Below the pieces are notes generated by a model, which saw only the letters and a program-made list of their open reading frames with translations, was not told the DNA's origin and did not search any database. Positions 25,401 through 36,454 of a DNA stretch of 64,000 nucleotides are shown here, in pieces. Source of the stretch: Isoetes taiwanensis (taxonomy: Eukaryota; Streptophyta; Lycopodiopsida; Isoetales; Isoetaceae). The stretch is taken from NCBI GenBank assembly GCA_021234155.1, contig JAJEKV010000135.1, forward strand, positions 688,497 to 752,496. The letters are read 5' to 3'. Position numbers and translations under genes: made by a program. The stretch's first letter is position 1; each line of letters starts with the position of its first letter.

Positions 25401-26360
25401 TAGTCCCAAAACCTCTTCTTTAAGTTGTACTAACCTTGAATGCTTGGTTTGGTATACCTCTTGACTTGATTGCACACGAAATGAGTCCCCTTTATATTCA
25501 AACTTCTTGATTCCCATCATGTAAGCTTCCCGAGACCTACAATCAAAGCTTGATACTCCTCATTAGAGGTTATATTTTTGTGAATTCTGTTGTTTTGGCC
25601 TTGCCAAAGCCTCTGGGCTTTTAATGATGGCAAAGAAGACAAAGCTAGGCTCAACTTCCGCTACAACCGCCATCAAAGAACAATGTATGAGTATGCTCAT
25701 CAAGTTTTTGCTCTTCTTCTTCCAAAAGTGGATCTACATAGATGTTGTACACACCTACATCTTTATAAATTAGTGCATCATCAATTGAAAAGGCAAATTC
25801 TTCTTGGAGTTTACCTTCCCGGTTGTAGAGTGTGACTTCTTGCTTACCATATGTTATTGTGCATTTACCTCCTCCCCTAATCTGCTTTGCGTAAACCACC
25901 TTGAGCCATTTCCCCCCCAAAAAGGTCATAGCTGCTAACTGAGAAGGAAACGTCATACTACAACAAAGTCCGTGGTCATCTTGATGCCCCCTACATCCGG
26001 CAAGACATCATTAACGACTCCTTTTGGTTGTACACTCTCATTAGCAAAAGATTTCGTAATAATTGGTGCCGAAGTGATTTTTAACTCTAAAGAGTCCATA
26101 ATATGTAAAGGCATGATATTTATACCGAGCCTCCATCCAAGATGACTTTAGAGAGTGTTTTACCTTCAACTTGAGCTTCACATGAGAATATACCGTGGTC
26201 TTTCCCAACTCTAGAGATGTTGTGGACAATAGGTTCTGAATTCTCCTCTATAAGTGTTTTGACACGCTCTCTATAGGAAGGTGCTATTCTTAACAAGGTC
26301 AAAACATCTAGGGTGACTCTAGTAGACTTCAACACCTGGTCAACTTCACCTAACACAGCA
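22453..26360 (-). pseudogene. pol: element A pol: protease, extra RNase H, RT, RNase H, integrase
   Basis: Read on the minus strand through many frame breaks. Protease, about 26,360-26,120: ends at an active-site-like ILDGGSV (Asp-Gly-Gly-Ser, not the usual DTG/DSG). RNase H-like domain, about 25,700-25,310: FFDGGCSG start, a TSNEEYQALIVGL block, and an IAHIPRHLNSEVGRLAKG end. Reverse transcriptase, about 25,150-24,100: starts FSDVFAWDYYELKGI, then LRICIDYRDINK and YSLMDGFSGFNQI; the catalytic xxDD motif is degraded. Connection and gypsy RNase H, about 24,300-23,650: FIPNFSHILRPITKLTK-like block, EVNYPVLEKS. Integrase, about 23,640-22,453: YYWPTLHHDVK zinc region, FFTKWAEATP core, and a C-terminal block VNYRVGDLVLKL. 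Frameshifts and stops make it non-functional as read, though some may be sequence errors. Confidence 0.9.
25310..25700 (-). other. extra RNase H domain located upstream of RT (element A)
   Basis: The segment carries the landmarks of the plant/archaeal-type RNase H (RVT_3-like): an FDGGCSG opening, a TNNEAEYxALIxGL-like block, and an HIPRHLNSEVxRLAKG closing block. It sits between the protease (26.1 kb) and the start of RT (25.15 kb). A normal gypsy RNase H also follows RT (about 23.9 kb). In the plant Tat lineage I know of, the extra RNase H lies after RT and the resident RNase H, so this order is unusual. Confidence 0.7.
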
Positions 26361-26443
26361 GGCCTGTCATTTTGAGGTGAAACCGCTCAGAGGGGCGAGG
26401 AGCTATGCTATTTGTAGGCATGTTGGCTTGCCGAGGTCCGATC

Positions 26444-27620
26444 TTAGGCTATAGGGAGTACCAAATGCCAAGACCTCTTCTTCTCTTCAAGTTCATCACC
26501 TCCTTCTACCAGAATCGAGAAAACAACATGAGAAGAGGATGCATCTACAGTCTTACCTTTATCTTTCAACATATACTCTTTGATCCTGCACCTGTCTTCA
26601 TAATGGCCTGTTTCTTTACAATATGAACACACAGGGCACTCCTTACCAGTGTGGCCCTTTCTATCACATCTAGGGCAAGGCTTGGACCAAAGAATTACTT
26701 TCTCAATGGCCTGGCTTCTACAAGAGGGTACGCTGCTTTCTACTTTGTGTAGAATCAAGACTTGAAGTCTGGGATGCCCTCATCTCCTGGGTGCTGGAGC
26801 CTTCTTGAGCTCGAGAGAGTTGCTTGGTAACCTCCATAAGTGTCTCTCAAGCAGTCCTGGCATGTTCGGGTTGCAATTTTGAGGTTAGTAGCTTGCAACT
26901 TGAAAATCTCCTCTCTCATATCTTCTTCGAAGAATTTTTCTTCTTCACTTTGCATTACCACAGTTCATAGTTAGTCTCTAAATCATTGAAATAATCAAGA
27001 TCAACGTGCTCAAAAGTAGAAAATGCAGCCCCTTAGCCCTGATCTCAATTGCTTTGGAAAATACCCTTGGTAATGTCTCAAAACGTTGTTGTTGATGTAT
27101 CTTCATTAACTTCTTGTAAACAGGAGGTCTGAACTTCAAACCATGCAAGAAAGCAAAGGATCAAATGCAAAGGAGGATTATCAACACCCTTTGACTCACA
27201 CTTTATCACATGCTCTCCAAATCTATCAACATAAGCTTCTATGCTTTCATCACTTCTAATAGAAAGAGAATGCAATTGCTGAAGCAAAGTTTCAGGAGTC
27301 ACAGATTCGCCAAACCTATCAATGAATCTGCTCCTCATCTCTTCAAATGTGTGAACACCATAAATCTTTCTTTGAGTGTTAAACCATTTAGTAGCAAGAT
27401 CATCAGATAGAGAAAGCTTGAACAATTCCAGAGTTTAGAAATACCTCAAGGGGTTTCTTTCTGTCATAAAGGGGCTGTGAAGGAGGCGCCTCCAACCTGA
27501 AGATAGGGGTCGATAGTTGCCTAGAGGTGCCGCTGGCTGGCCCTTCTTCGCTAACCCAGCTCCAAAGGCATATCTTCGGCCAAGTGGCTAGGCTCTCCAT
27601 CACCATCCATATCTGTACCA
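26444..27620 (-). pseudogene. gag: element A gag with two zinc knuckles
   Basis: Minus-strand frames 27,606-27,403 (end), 27,425-27,078 and 26,758-26,444. The central part has the plant retrotransposon gag helix pattern (WFNTQRKIYGVHTFEEMRSRF, then SIRSDESIEAYVDRF). The 3' part has two CX2CX4HX4C knuckles in a row, CPRCDRKGHTGKEC and CSYCKETGHYEDRC, which bind RNA in the virus-like particle. Frames are broken at about 27,410 and again near 27,080-26,960. Confidence 0.85.
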
Positions 27621-27680
27621 GTCTTCCTTGGGTGCCTCACCATGAGGGCTCTCAAGTTTTTTGCAAGAGTTTTTTAGAGA

Positions 27681-27698
27681 ATCCCGGTAGGACCTCCA
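27681..27698 (-). promoter_or_regulatory. primer-binding site of element A
   Basis: On the minus strand, five bases after the 5' LTR end, the sequence is TGGAGGTCCTACCGGGAT. Its complement ends ...GGTAGGACCTCCA, which fits the 3' end of plant glutamine tRNA (acceptor GGACC, discriminator U, CCA) better than the initiator Met tRNA used by many elements. The tRNA assignment is from memory of tRNA-Gln and should be aligned. Confidence 0.65.
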
Positions 27699-27703
27699 AA
27701 AGA

Positions 27704-29617
27704 TGTTGTCTTTCACAGAATCCTTGCAAAAACTGTGATACACAAATCTCTAAATTGTGGGATTTCCTAAAAGATACTTGCCAAATTCTGTGTTTAGAGT
27801 GCAGAGAGCCAAAGATGTGGTGAGGGGATGTGAAAAGATGAGAAAAGAGGTGCAAATGTGAGGAAATAAGGTGATATGTGAATGCAGGTGTATGACTGGG
27901 AGGTTTTCTGTAACAAAGTGGTGAAAATGATTGAAGAAAAAACTTTGGGACGCAGTCAAACTTCCTTTGAATGCAAATGAAATTTTTGAACAAATTCTGG
28001 CAGAATAGCTATTAATTTAGCTAAATCTAGATAATATCAGATAACTTGAATTGATTTCAACTCATTTGTTGATCAAGATTGATGGGGAATTCGTGGCAAA
28101 GTTCGCCAGAAATGGACTGGCACGTAAAAAATGGGAAAACCCTAATTTTTTTGAAAAAAAACTCAGAAATCGATTGAAGAAAGGGGAAACACCATGAATT
28201 GCTCAAGAAAACTTTTCTCAGATTATCTTAGGAACATAATACACTGTCAGGTAATCCATTTGATCACTCTGAAATAGAATTTGTATCAGAACTTCAAAAA
28301 TCTTGGCTTTCAAGAACAAGGGCGGGTTTCTAATCAAAAATCTCCTCTCCCCTTGTGGAATACGGCTCGGATCATCTTTATAGACCTGTGTCAGGGTAGT
28401 TAGAGCTCCAATTTGTCTGCATATGGCTACGAACTCTTCTTTCCCAAAAATAGGCAATATTCTGTTCTTGGCATGATCTCCATTAATTCGGCATCCTCTT
28501 CATGATTCGATTGGTTCCAGAAGTCGGTTATGATCAGGCGAACTGCTCTGCATCACTCAAAGTGCGCGGGAAGCCGAGAATCATAGAACCCTAATGGTCT
28601 TTGGCAAGATTTTTTCTTCAAAGGGATATATCCCACAGTAAATCGAAAAGTCACCACAATGGATATATAGCCCGATCCACGCAAACTTGTAAATTGGCGT
28701 GTCTTGCCCACGGGGATTCGGTGACTCCACCGCCCCTGCGCCCGGTGAGCCACGTGGAGGGGGTGATTGGTGAAAAGGAATCTAGGTCCTGGGGAGGGGG
28801 TAGAATAGGACAATTTTTTTATATTTTTTCAAAGGGCACGATTCCCAAGAAGTGGAATTCAAGGGTCTATATAAGGTCTTTTTTGGAAATTTTTTGTGCC
28901 AGGTGGCATATTTTCATTGGGGCTACAAGATGATGTGGTCAAATTTTGGAAAATGGCACTTTGATTTTTTGGCTAAAAAAAAGGTGAGTCAATGGTGACT
29001 GGGCAATGGATGGTGATATGATGAAATGATGACTTGGCATAGTGAAGGATGATGTGGCAAAGTCAAACATGGCTTTTTGCCTAAGTGGATTTTCGAAATT
29101 TTAAATGCCCCTTGATATTTTTGATGAGGTGGCATGATTTTGACCCAAGTGGCAAAGATATAACCAAAGTTGGATGACAAAGCATTTTTGTGAGCAAGGT
29201 GGCCATCCTAGGTGGCATTTTGACTCTTGATGACGTGGCAAGGGTATTTTTTGGAAAGTGTGCCTTTTGACTTTCTATTTTGACTTTCACTTGACTTTTT
29301 GACATCTTTGGCACTTTAGGATGATGACTAGGATGCCACTTGGCAAAGGTATAGATTTTTTGGCATTTTTGGATTTTTAGGCATCTTTAGGGCATATTTG
29401 GCTAGCGATAGGGGAAATTCGAGGAGAAATAGGAGATAGGCTCAAAAAATTTGGGAAAAATCAAGGATGGCTAGTTTTGGCTAAAGGATTTGGCAGGGGT
29501 ACTCACCTGGCCTAGATTCTCTTTCAGCCTAATACTTTTCCTTAATAGCTCCTCCAACACTTAGAATTTTCTTCATATCTTCATCTCTTCTTCATGTTGC
29601 CACTCCAAGGGGCAACA
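27704..29617 (-). repeat. 5' LTR of element A
   Basis: 1,914 bp, pairs with 19,451-21,355. As the upstream LTR on the minus strand it should hold the promoter; a TATA-like CCTTATATAGA (28,866-28,876 on the plus strand as TCTATATAAGG) is present. This copy keeps CAG/CTG at most sites where the other LTR is scrambled. Confidence 0.93.
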
Positions 29618-29622
29618 CTGAG

Positions 29623-32600
29623 GTTAGCTTCGAAAATCATTTCTTATGTGTTACAGACACTGTGTTACATGCCGATGATGTTTCAGACTCGCCTTCTTGC
29701 CATTCCAGATAATGTTTTTTTATTGTAGAAAGCTATATCTGGATGCCCATTTGAAAGACAAGTCTTTCTTTTCGCCAGATGCATGCTGCCCAATGTATAT
29801 CCAAGGTGTTACCTAAGCTTTGTATTCCTTATTTTTCTATTTTACAGGCATTATTACGATGATAGCGTCTGATCCAGGGTTCTCCTTCTCCAATCTGTCT
29901 TTACTTATTATTCAGGTATAATCTGGATGCTAGCTTAGTGCAATTAAATGCACGAATGTGACTTCTACTTTGATCTGCAGAGATGATTTAGACAATTGAA
30001 ATCTGATTTGCTATGCACATAGGGAGAATATATTTTTGGGTAGAATATTTTGAGAATGCTACAAATCTACTCATCATTAACTGATTCACTTAACTGATTC
30101 AAGGTATGAAAAATTATGAAATGGGGGTCATGACTGCCATGACTAACGTACAAGCATAGAAGGAACTTCCTGGCTGTGGCGCCGCTGCAGCACTGGAGCA
30201 TGGAAAGGTCCACAAGAAATTACAATGCATTTTAGATTCGAATTTCAGTGTTGCAGCTTCGGCATGTTCTTGCCTGCCACACGCCAGATCACAGGTTTTT
30301 TATATTATGAGCATCATTCCCAGGTTTTGTATGTTAAGCTCAGTTCGGAAACCACTTCGTTCATAGCGTGGTTCAAACAGATTTTCTTTCCATTGCCAAG
30401 GAGCATCAAGGAGCACATGGCATGTTTGTGGCCACGATTTTGCCCCAGGTAATTTGCTAGAACTTTAGGATAGTTATGCCAGTTAGAAAAGGATTTCTTA
30501 TGTTTTCATCTGTATGAGTGTCACATAAAGTTTATGTATTTGTGCAACTATTTAATTTTCTATCATTCTTAGATGTAGATGTCATTGGTATTATTTTCAT
30601 GTGTGTTCAAACATATTGACTGACACATCCTTTTTATGGTTGTCCCATCAGCGTCCACACCTCTTCTCTAATGAAGGTCTTCTAGCATAATATGAAATGG
30701 GTAGATGCATCCATGCTGGAACTGCTTGCCATAAGGTTCGGGAGTTCTATCCCTGCATTTATTGTTTCAGAGATCATGCCTGCGTAATGTTTCAATTGAA
30801 GAATGAGTGGAATTGGGCTGCTATATGTTGGTAATTTTATGGTTTGGTGCTCCGGGTGTAGGTATGCATCTTTTAAAGCTTAACTATATTACTTAATGCA
30901 CTTACAAGGCCTCTCTTTTGCCATGCAAATAATTTTACACTATTACGCATTCGAGATGCTAGGTGTGTTAATAGGTTGCAATGGCTGCATGCTATCATTC
31001 TGTGCTTGCACTATCTGCGTTTTTCCTTCCAACTATGTTGCCAATGAATCCCCAAGCTTTTCTTATCTAGGCTATTGCACTTTTGTGCATTGTTCTTTGC
31101 TTCACTGTACATTGCTATATGCATATATTCTAGAGTGGAACATGTCTTAATGAAAGCCCCAAATTTATATCAATAAATGCCGTATTGTAAAAGCCTGCAG
31201 CAAGGATGGCGCAATTGCAAACACTTAATCTCCTTTCCCCTTTTTCGAACCTTTCAGGCCCTTTGCTTTATTTGGGATGATAGCATTTGCCAAGGTCTTC
31301 TAATAATTTAACATGTACTATTGTGGATTGCTCCAGCTCATGTTCGAAGGAGCCACTTCACATACTTATGCATTCAACAGAAGCATAGTTGTGAAATTCA
31401 AACCCTGGCGTAATCATAAGACTCAAGCCCCTATTGAAGCAAATGGAATGCTCTTTCTAAGGTGTAGTCGATGTGGCTGCAACCAATCCGATGTGCTGTC
31501 CTTGAAGACGTAATTGCTCCAGGCCTCATGTTCTACATATTCTCTTTATTGCAATATACTCTTACCAATTTCTTTACGTTGGAAGTAGCGAGTATGTGAC
31601 AAGCTTATTATTTGGGAATGTTCATACACCACAAGATTATTCTTGCATGTATCGATACGTGCCTTAATATGTATATGTGAGCTCTGAATTTTCTATTTAA
31701 ACTCATTGGTCTGTTTTTGTAGCACAGATTTGTCTTTGTGCTGATCTTTGTCGTGATCGTGATATTGCAGAATATTGTTTATCGCATGTCATTCTTTGCA
31801 ATTGAACTTAAAACGCTTTTTTCTTATCACAGCTTCTCAACTTTGCAGGTTGGTATCTCATGGAAAACTTGAGTTATATATCCTGTCCAGTATGGCATAT
31901 CTAGGTTCGGCATATCTAGGTTCGTCTAATTCCTATATGGAGATATATTGTAGATCTTTTTGAATGAGTATCTTATACAAAAGCCTCGATTTAGAACCAG
32001 CAACTGCACACAATGCATCATGATGGCCATGCTACTACATGTGCACCCTTTTCCAAACCCTTCATTCGCCCTGTTTCCTTTCATAGATTTTGCCTTAGTG
32101 TTGGGCTTCAAAATGGGGATGCTATGGACCAAATACTCATGGATTTTATGACACTATGCAGCAGTTGAACTAGAGTTTGTGGAAGCCATATTTTGGACAG
32201 AAAAGGCTATTATTTTACATTGCTTAGTGACCTGTGCGCAGTATGTTGTGGAATTGGTGCAAAATCTAAGAAGCGTATTCAAAGATGTAGTGGAGGAAAA
32301 GGTCAATCAACTTTGTGAGACAAAACAAATGTAATACTGAATACTGTATTTTTGAGATAAGCTGATAAGCTAAGTCTGTCATCAAATGCGTATACTGATG
32401 TGCCAGAATGGAATAATTTGGTCCTGCGACTTCGTTGGATCAATAGTTGTAAAGGAGAATCGGGCATTTTACTAATATGTTGACTTTGCAATGAACAAAT
32501 ATGATTTAGGCATTGTTGCTTGCAAATGCTCATTTGCTTAGATGCATTTGCAGATTTCTACATGTTCACCTGTAGAGGCAAGATTTCTGACTACTGTTTC

Positions 32601-33763
32601 AAGTGTTATGGTAACGGGTGCAATGCAAGTAAGTACTAGGGAGCAATCAATGACACTGTAATTCAGGTTCCCAGTCAGGGACGTTGGGCAAAAGAATGTC
32701 TCTTGACTGGTACCATATCCTTGGGCATATACCCTTACATATTACTCCCATTGCTGGGCATATACCCTCATTCTAGCCACGTTTGATGTAACCCCCTTCT
32801 TCCAGATGTTGCCTTTGTTCCACTGTCGAGAGTGTGGCTTGGAAACTATGGCAAGGATCTGAGTTTAAAACATTTGCTGTTGAGTTCTAATAAGATACAC
32901 TATTTTCTTTTACCTTCAAACTGTACAAGAATGTAAACTATTTGACTTTCATACTATTTGACTTATGATTTCAATAGCAACTAATTCCCTGTATCCATGG
33001 CCATTTCTTACAAAAATGACCACCCGCATCTAACAATTGTATAGAACTACAATGCCCAACATTAACTCCATGAGGGTATGCATTCTCCTACTCCTACACA
33101 ACGAGGATAGCTGGGTACCTCCACCAGAATCCCTTTCTATTACCTTCATTTTACTTTGTCACGTTCAAAGCGGAAAGGATGTACACCTATAAATATTCTA
33201 CATGTTGACCACACTTTTTGGAATTAACATCTACATTTTCAAAAATAATAGAAGGATGTAGTACAAATATAGGCTCAAGTAGGTAGATGGTTAGGCCATT
33301 GGGATGGGGCAACCACCCAAAGGCACAAAAGCCCATCGTCTACTATGCAAGTGAGAAAAGTGACCTCGGCCACTGGTATCGAAAAGCACCTAAAGGCACA
33401 AAGATCCATCGACTATCGTAGAGGTGAGGAAAGTGACTCAAAAAGTAAAAAGCAATTATTACTTAAATGCATAGACTATAAACATGTCTTGAGGAGCACA
33501 AAAGTGAGTTTGGTTATTAAGTTATAGTGGCACATAGGTCACATTTGAAAAATCATATGCTCTCAAATTTTAATTCCCTCAATTACTTGCATGTGAAAGC
33601 ACGAAAATGTTTCTATAGTACATTTAGGTTCAATGTTGGGTTGCAAGTATTTGTAGCCAATATAACATTATCAAGTCTAAGTCCAATTATCCTTGCCCCC
33701 TCCAAGCCACATTGTCTATTCTAGCCAACAATTATAACAGCCACCTCTTTAAATTGTTAGTAA
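29623..33763. other. intergenic, possible Helitron body
   Basis: No recognisable gene. ORFs at 30,225, 30,896, 31,313 and 35,753 lack motifs. A diverged 51-bp unit occurs twice (33,313-33,363 and 33,387-33,437; both contain AAAGGCACAAA and end GAAAAGTGAC or GGAAAGTGAC). Some unknown part of the right end belongs to the Helitron whose 3' terminus is at 33,792. Confidence 0.45.
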
Positions 33764-33792
33764 GCCCGGCAACGCCGGGCACCATAACTAGT
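33764..33792 (+). mobile_element. Helitron 3' terminus (hairpin plus CTAG-T)
   Basis: A perfect hairpin GCCCGGC-AAC-GCCGGGC (33,764-33,780) is followed 7 bases later by CTAG (33,788-33,791) and then T. This is the textbook Helitron 3' end: a short GC-rich palindrome some 7-12 bases before CTRR, inserted before a T. The surrounding DNA is AT-rich. No Rep/helicase coding is seen upstream, so the copy is non-autonomous, and its 5' TC end could not be placed. Confidence 0.7.
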
Positions 33793-33939
33793 AATACTTA
33801 AGTTGATTGGCATGGCTTATTGAGTAATGTTGGCATTATGTGTGAATTGTTTTCAGAAAACTAAAGCCATCCTCCTCCATGTCGCCAGATGATCAGTTGG
33901 AAGGTTGATTTGCTGAACACGGGACAACGAAAGCTCAGC

Positions 33940-34740
33940 TCTTACAACACATAATTAGGCAGTTCATATGCGCCGATGATGCAGACCTCTTAGCCTACAT
34001 CTCAGATGACATGAAGAGCTATTTGTGGGCTCTAGATACTTTCTACCGCAAATTAACTTGGCTAAGATTAAGTTGTTCTTCATCTCATTCTTGCGCCAGC
34101 CAAGGCCTCCCCCCTGCACTTACCAGACCCAAAATGTGGAGGTGGCACCCACCTACAAGTATCTAGGAGTGGAGTTTCCTTCTACCACATACTGGGACAC
34201 TTCCATTCTGTTGCACGTCACAGCCGGCTATGTAGAACAATAGTCACAAAGTACAGATGTTGACTGGGCCCATCAGTCACACTTGTTCAGGGCTTTGGTA
34301 GAGCCAGTTACCCTATACGGGGTTGAGGCTTAGGCCGATAATATCCCTCGCCACCTCGAATGACCTAGAGCAGGTTCAGAAAGCCTTCTCAGCTGATTCG
34401 CCATTTTCTACGTATAAACCATGTGCATGCACGGGAAGGAGGGGTTTTTTGACACATTTTCGTACATATATGATTGACATGGGGTCTCTTGCGGGGGTTT
34501 TCGCCATTCCATGCATGCAGATGGCATACCCCCCTTATATATGAGTGAATCCCCCTTATTAACTCAAGCATTTAGCGTAAAGTCCACAATTCTATATCAG
34601 ATCCTGTTGCAAGAGTTAGGTTTCTTGCCCCCCAAGGGCTGCACTGGATCGCCACATCATCTACTTTCAGAAGGTGGTCGGCATGGGTGATGCTCTTCTT
34701 TCCAAACTTAAAAGGTCCAACTGAAGAAGATCATCATCAT
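33940..34740 (+). pseudogene. LINE reverse-transcriptase fossil
   Basis: The plus strand carries QFICADDADLLAYISDDM (the ADD corresponds to the catalytic F/YADD box of LINE reverse transcriptase), then in another frame a YKYLGVEF block (as in LINE RT YKYLGV) and PVTLYGVEA, and later ILLQELGFLPP. At least two frameshifts and several stops separate the blocks. It is a truncated, inactive LINE remnant of a different part of the protein than the pieces at 9-10 kb. Confidence 0.75.
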
Positions 34741-36449
34741 TTGAGATAACACAAGGCTCCCAAAATTGAATTAGTATGATTTTTTTCTATTAGTTTCTTA
34801 ATGAAAACCAATTCTTAAAATCAATACTGGTATGTGGGCCAAAAAGTTCACAAACCAGTTATACAATATAGTTCACCAATGCAATTTCATAATGTGACAA
34901 ATAAATATTGTTTCTTCACATGGTCTTGAAAGATAATTATTTACAAGAAACTTATCGCGGCGGCCAAGGCCGCCGCGAACGTTTCTCTTCCCCAACTCGT
35001 CTATACATGCTAGAACATGCACAATTTGAAGTCTACCAGATGGCTCATGAGCCGCATATAATCTATTTTCTTTCTTTGAGCTTCAAGTGTGATATATCAC
35101 ATAAACATATTCCTCTATTGTATGTAGTAGTAGAAGTAGCTCAACATCAACACATCTATACGTGCAAATGTGCGGCTTCTAAGTGCATACCAATCCTTCA
35201 ATCCAAAGAGCATAATCCTCTTTCTTTCTTAACCGGGTCAAGTATTTACATGGAAAAAAAATGCATACATATGCTATAATTTAATAAGATCTACGAAAAC
35301 AACTTCGTTCCATGCAGCAAATGCAAAAAAGGCCTCAAAAACTTAACATCCCATAAATCCGGTACCTCATTCAGATAATTATTTTGTCTTATCTGTATAG
35401 CAACTTAGATTGCATTATGATGCTAAGCCATATTGTTGTTGTACCAGATCTAAGCTTAAGATATGTAGACTGTGGCAAATAAAACAAATGTCACAAGGAA
35501 ATTTTCTTTTGTTTGGGTTTCATTATCTGTTATTTGGTTTCTGCCAAAGCCGCTGCTACTGTGTTCCAATATTAAGCCTAAATAAATAGGTCGGATTTTA
35601 TTTAAAGTATGCCAAAGTCGGAGTGTCGTAGTTGTTTGGCCGAAGCCATAAGCGGCATTTAACAGCTGGCTTTTTTTTTGGGAAGATACCGGCATTCAAC
35701 AGTGGGTCCCTTTTTGTTAAGGTTTGATTGTATTCTGGCGCCATAGCCAAGCTTGTGCAATCTGATTTGTCAGCGGATTCTGCGAAAATGTTTTGGTGGG
35801 CTAATTGAGCTCTATGGGAGAAAAATTTTTTGTGTTGGAATTTTTCATGCCAGACATCGCCATTTGAATAAGCGTTTCATTTCTTCTAAGAGATTCACTT
35901 TTGTTTCAGATTTATTAAATGCTCACAGGGGAAAGAACAACATATATGCTGGTTCTTCCAGTGCCATAGCAGAACTGCTCTCTGCAAGGCATGTGATAGC
36001 CTGCAACTCTTTTCCAGTCTTTTGTGATTTGAAAAGCATAGAGAGAGTTATGATTCTTTGAGGTTTCTAACGTTTTGGTCTTTCAAGGATATGTTTCTGT
36101 GGCTTCTTCTGGAAATAAGCCCCTATTTTGCTTCTGGGCCCAATGAACCTGTTATAGCCCTATCAATGTGAAACTGAGGTCCGGAATGGGTAATGATTCA
36201 CTACTCACTACAGTACATGTTTATATTCATACCTTTTGCTAGTGACTAACTATTTTTTCCCTGTGTTTAACCTCTTCCAGCTCCGGCATTTTTTATACAG
36301 GATAAATAAGATTGCGGGCGGCCGTCCTTGGACATGCTTGGAGCGTCTGGCTATGCCGGAACAGGGATGCCGCGAGTGCCGAAGTATGAAAGCCAGGTTT
36401 GCTTGCAGAAAGAAACAGAGCAGGATCAGCCAGGCAGCGAAGAGCAGAC
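34741..36449. other. intergenic with a GC palindrome, possible exon at right edge
   Basis: Apart from the palindrome at 34,956-34,977 (listed separately), the DNA is AT-rich and without recognised genes. A plus-strand ORF at 35,753-36,061 has protein-like composition but no family. Bases about 36,285-36,454, next to element B1, are GC-richer and open in two frames; see findings. Confidence 0.4.
34956..34977. repeat. perfect GC-rich palindrome, 10-bp arms
   Basis: CGCGGCGGCC-AA-GGCCGCCGCG, an exact inverted repeat with a 2-base centre. Weaker outer pairing (GAAAC...GTTTC) extends the arms. It stands out in strongly AT-rich surroundings. It could be a mobile-element end, a cruciform-forming site or a fragment of a larger inverted repeat. 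No CTRR end follows at Helitron spacing. Confidence 0.8.
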
Positions 36450-36454
36450 ATTCT

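Larger units (their letters stand above)
19446..29622 (-). mobile_element. Ty3/gypsy LTR retrotransposon A, complete but decayed
   Basis: The element body is 19,451-29,617 (10,167 bp), transcribed on the minus strand. Two long direct repeats bound it, each beginning TGTTG and ending CAACA. The 5-bp host sequence CTGAG precedes it at 19,446-19,450 and follows it at 29,618-29,622, a perfect target-site duplication. Internal order on the minus strand: primer site, gag, two zinc knuckles, protease, RNase H-like domain, reverse transcriptase, RNase H, integrase, then about 1.1 kb without clear coding before the 3' LTR. All frames are broken, so it is non-autonomous as read. The domain content is that of plant non-chromodomain Ty3/gypsy (Tat/Athila-like). 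Confidence 0.95.
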
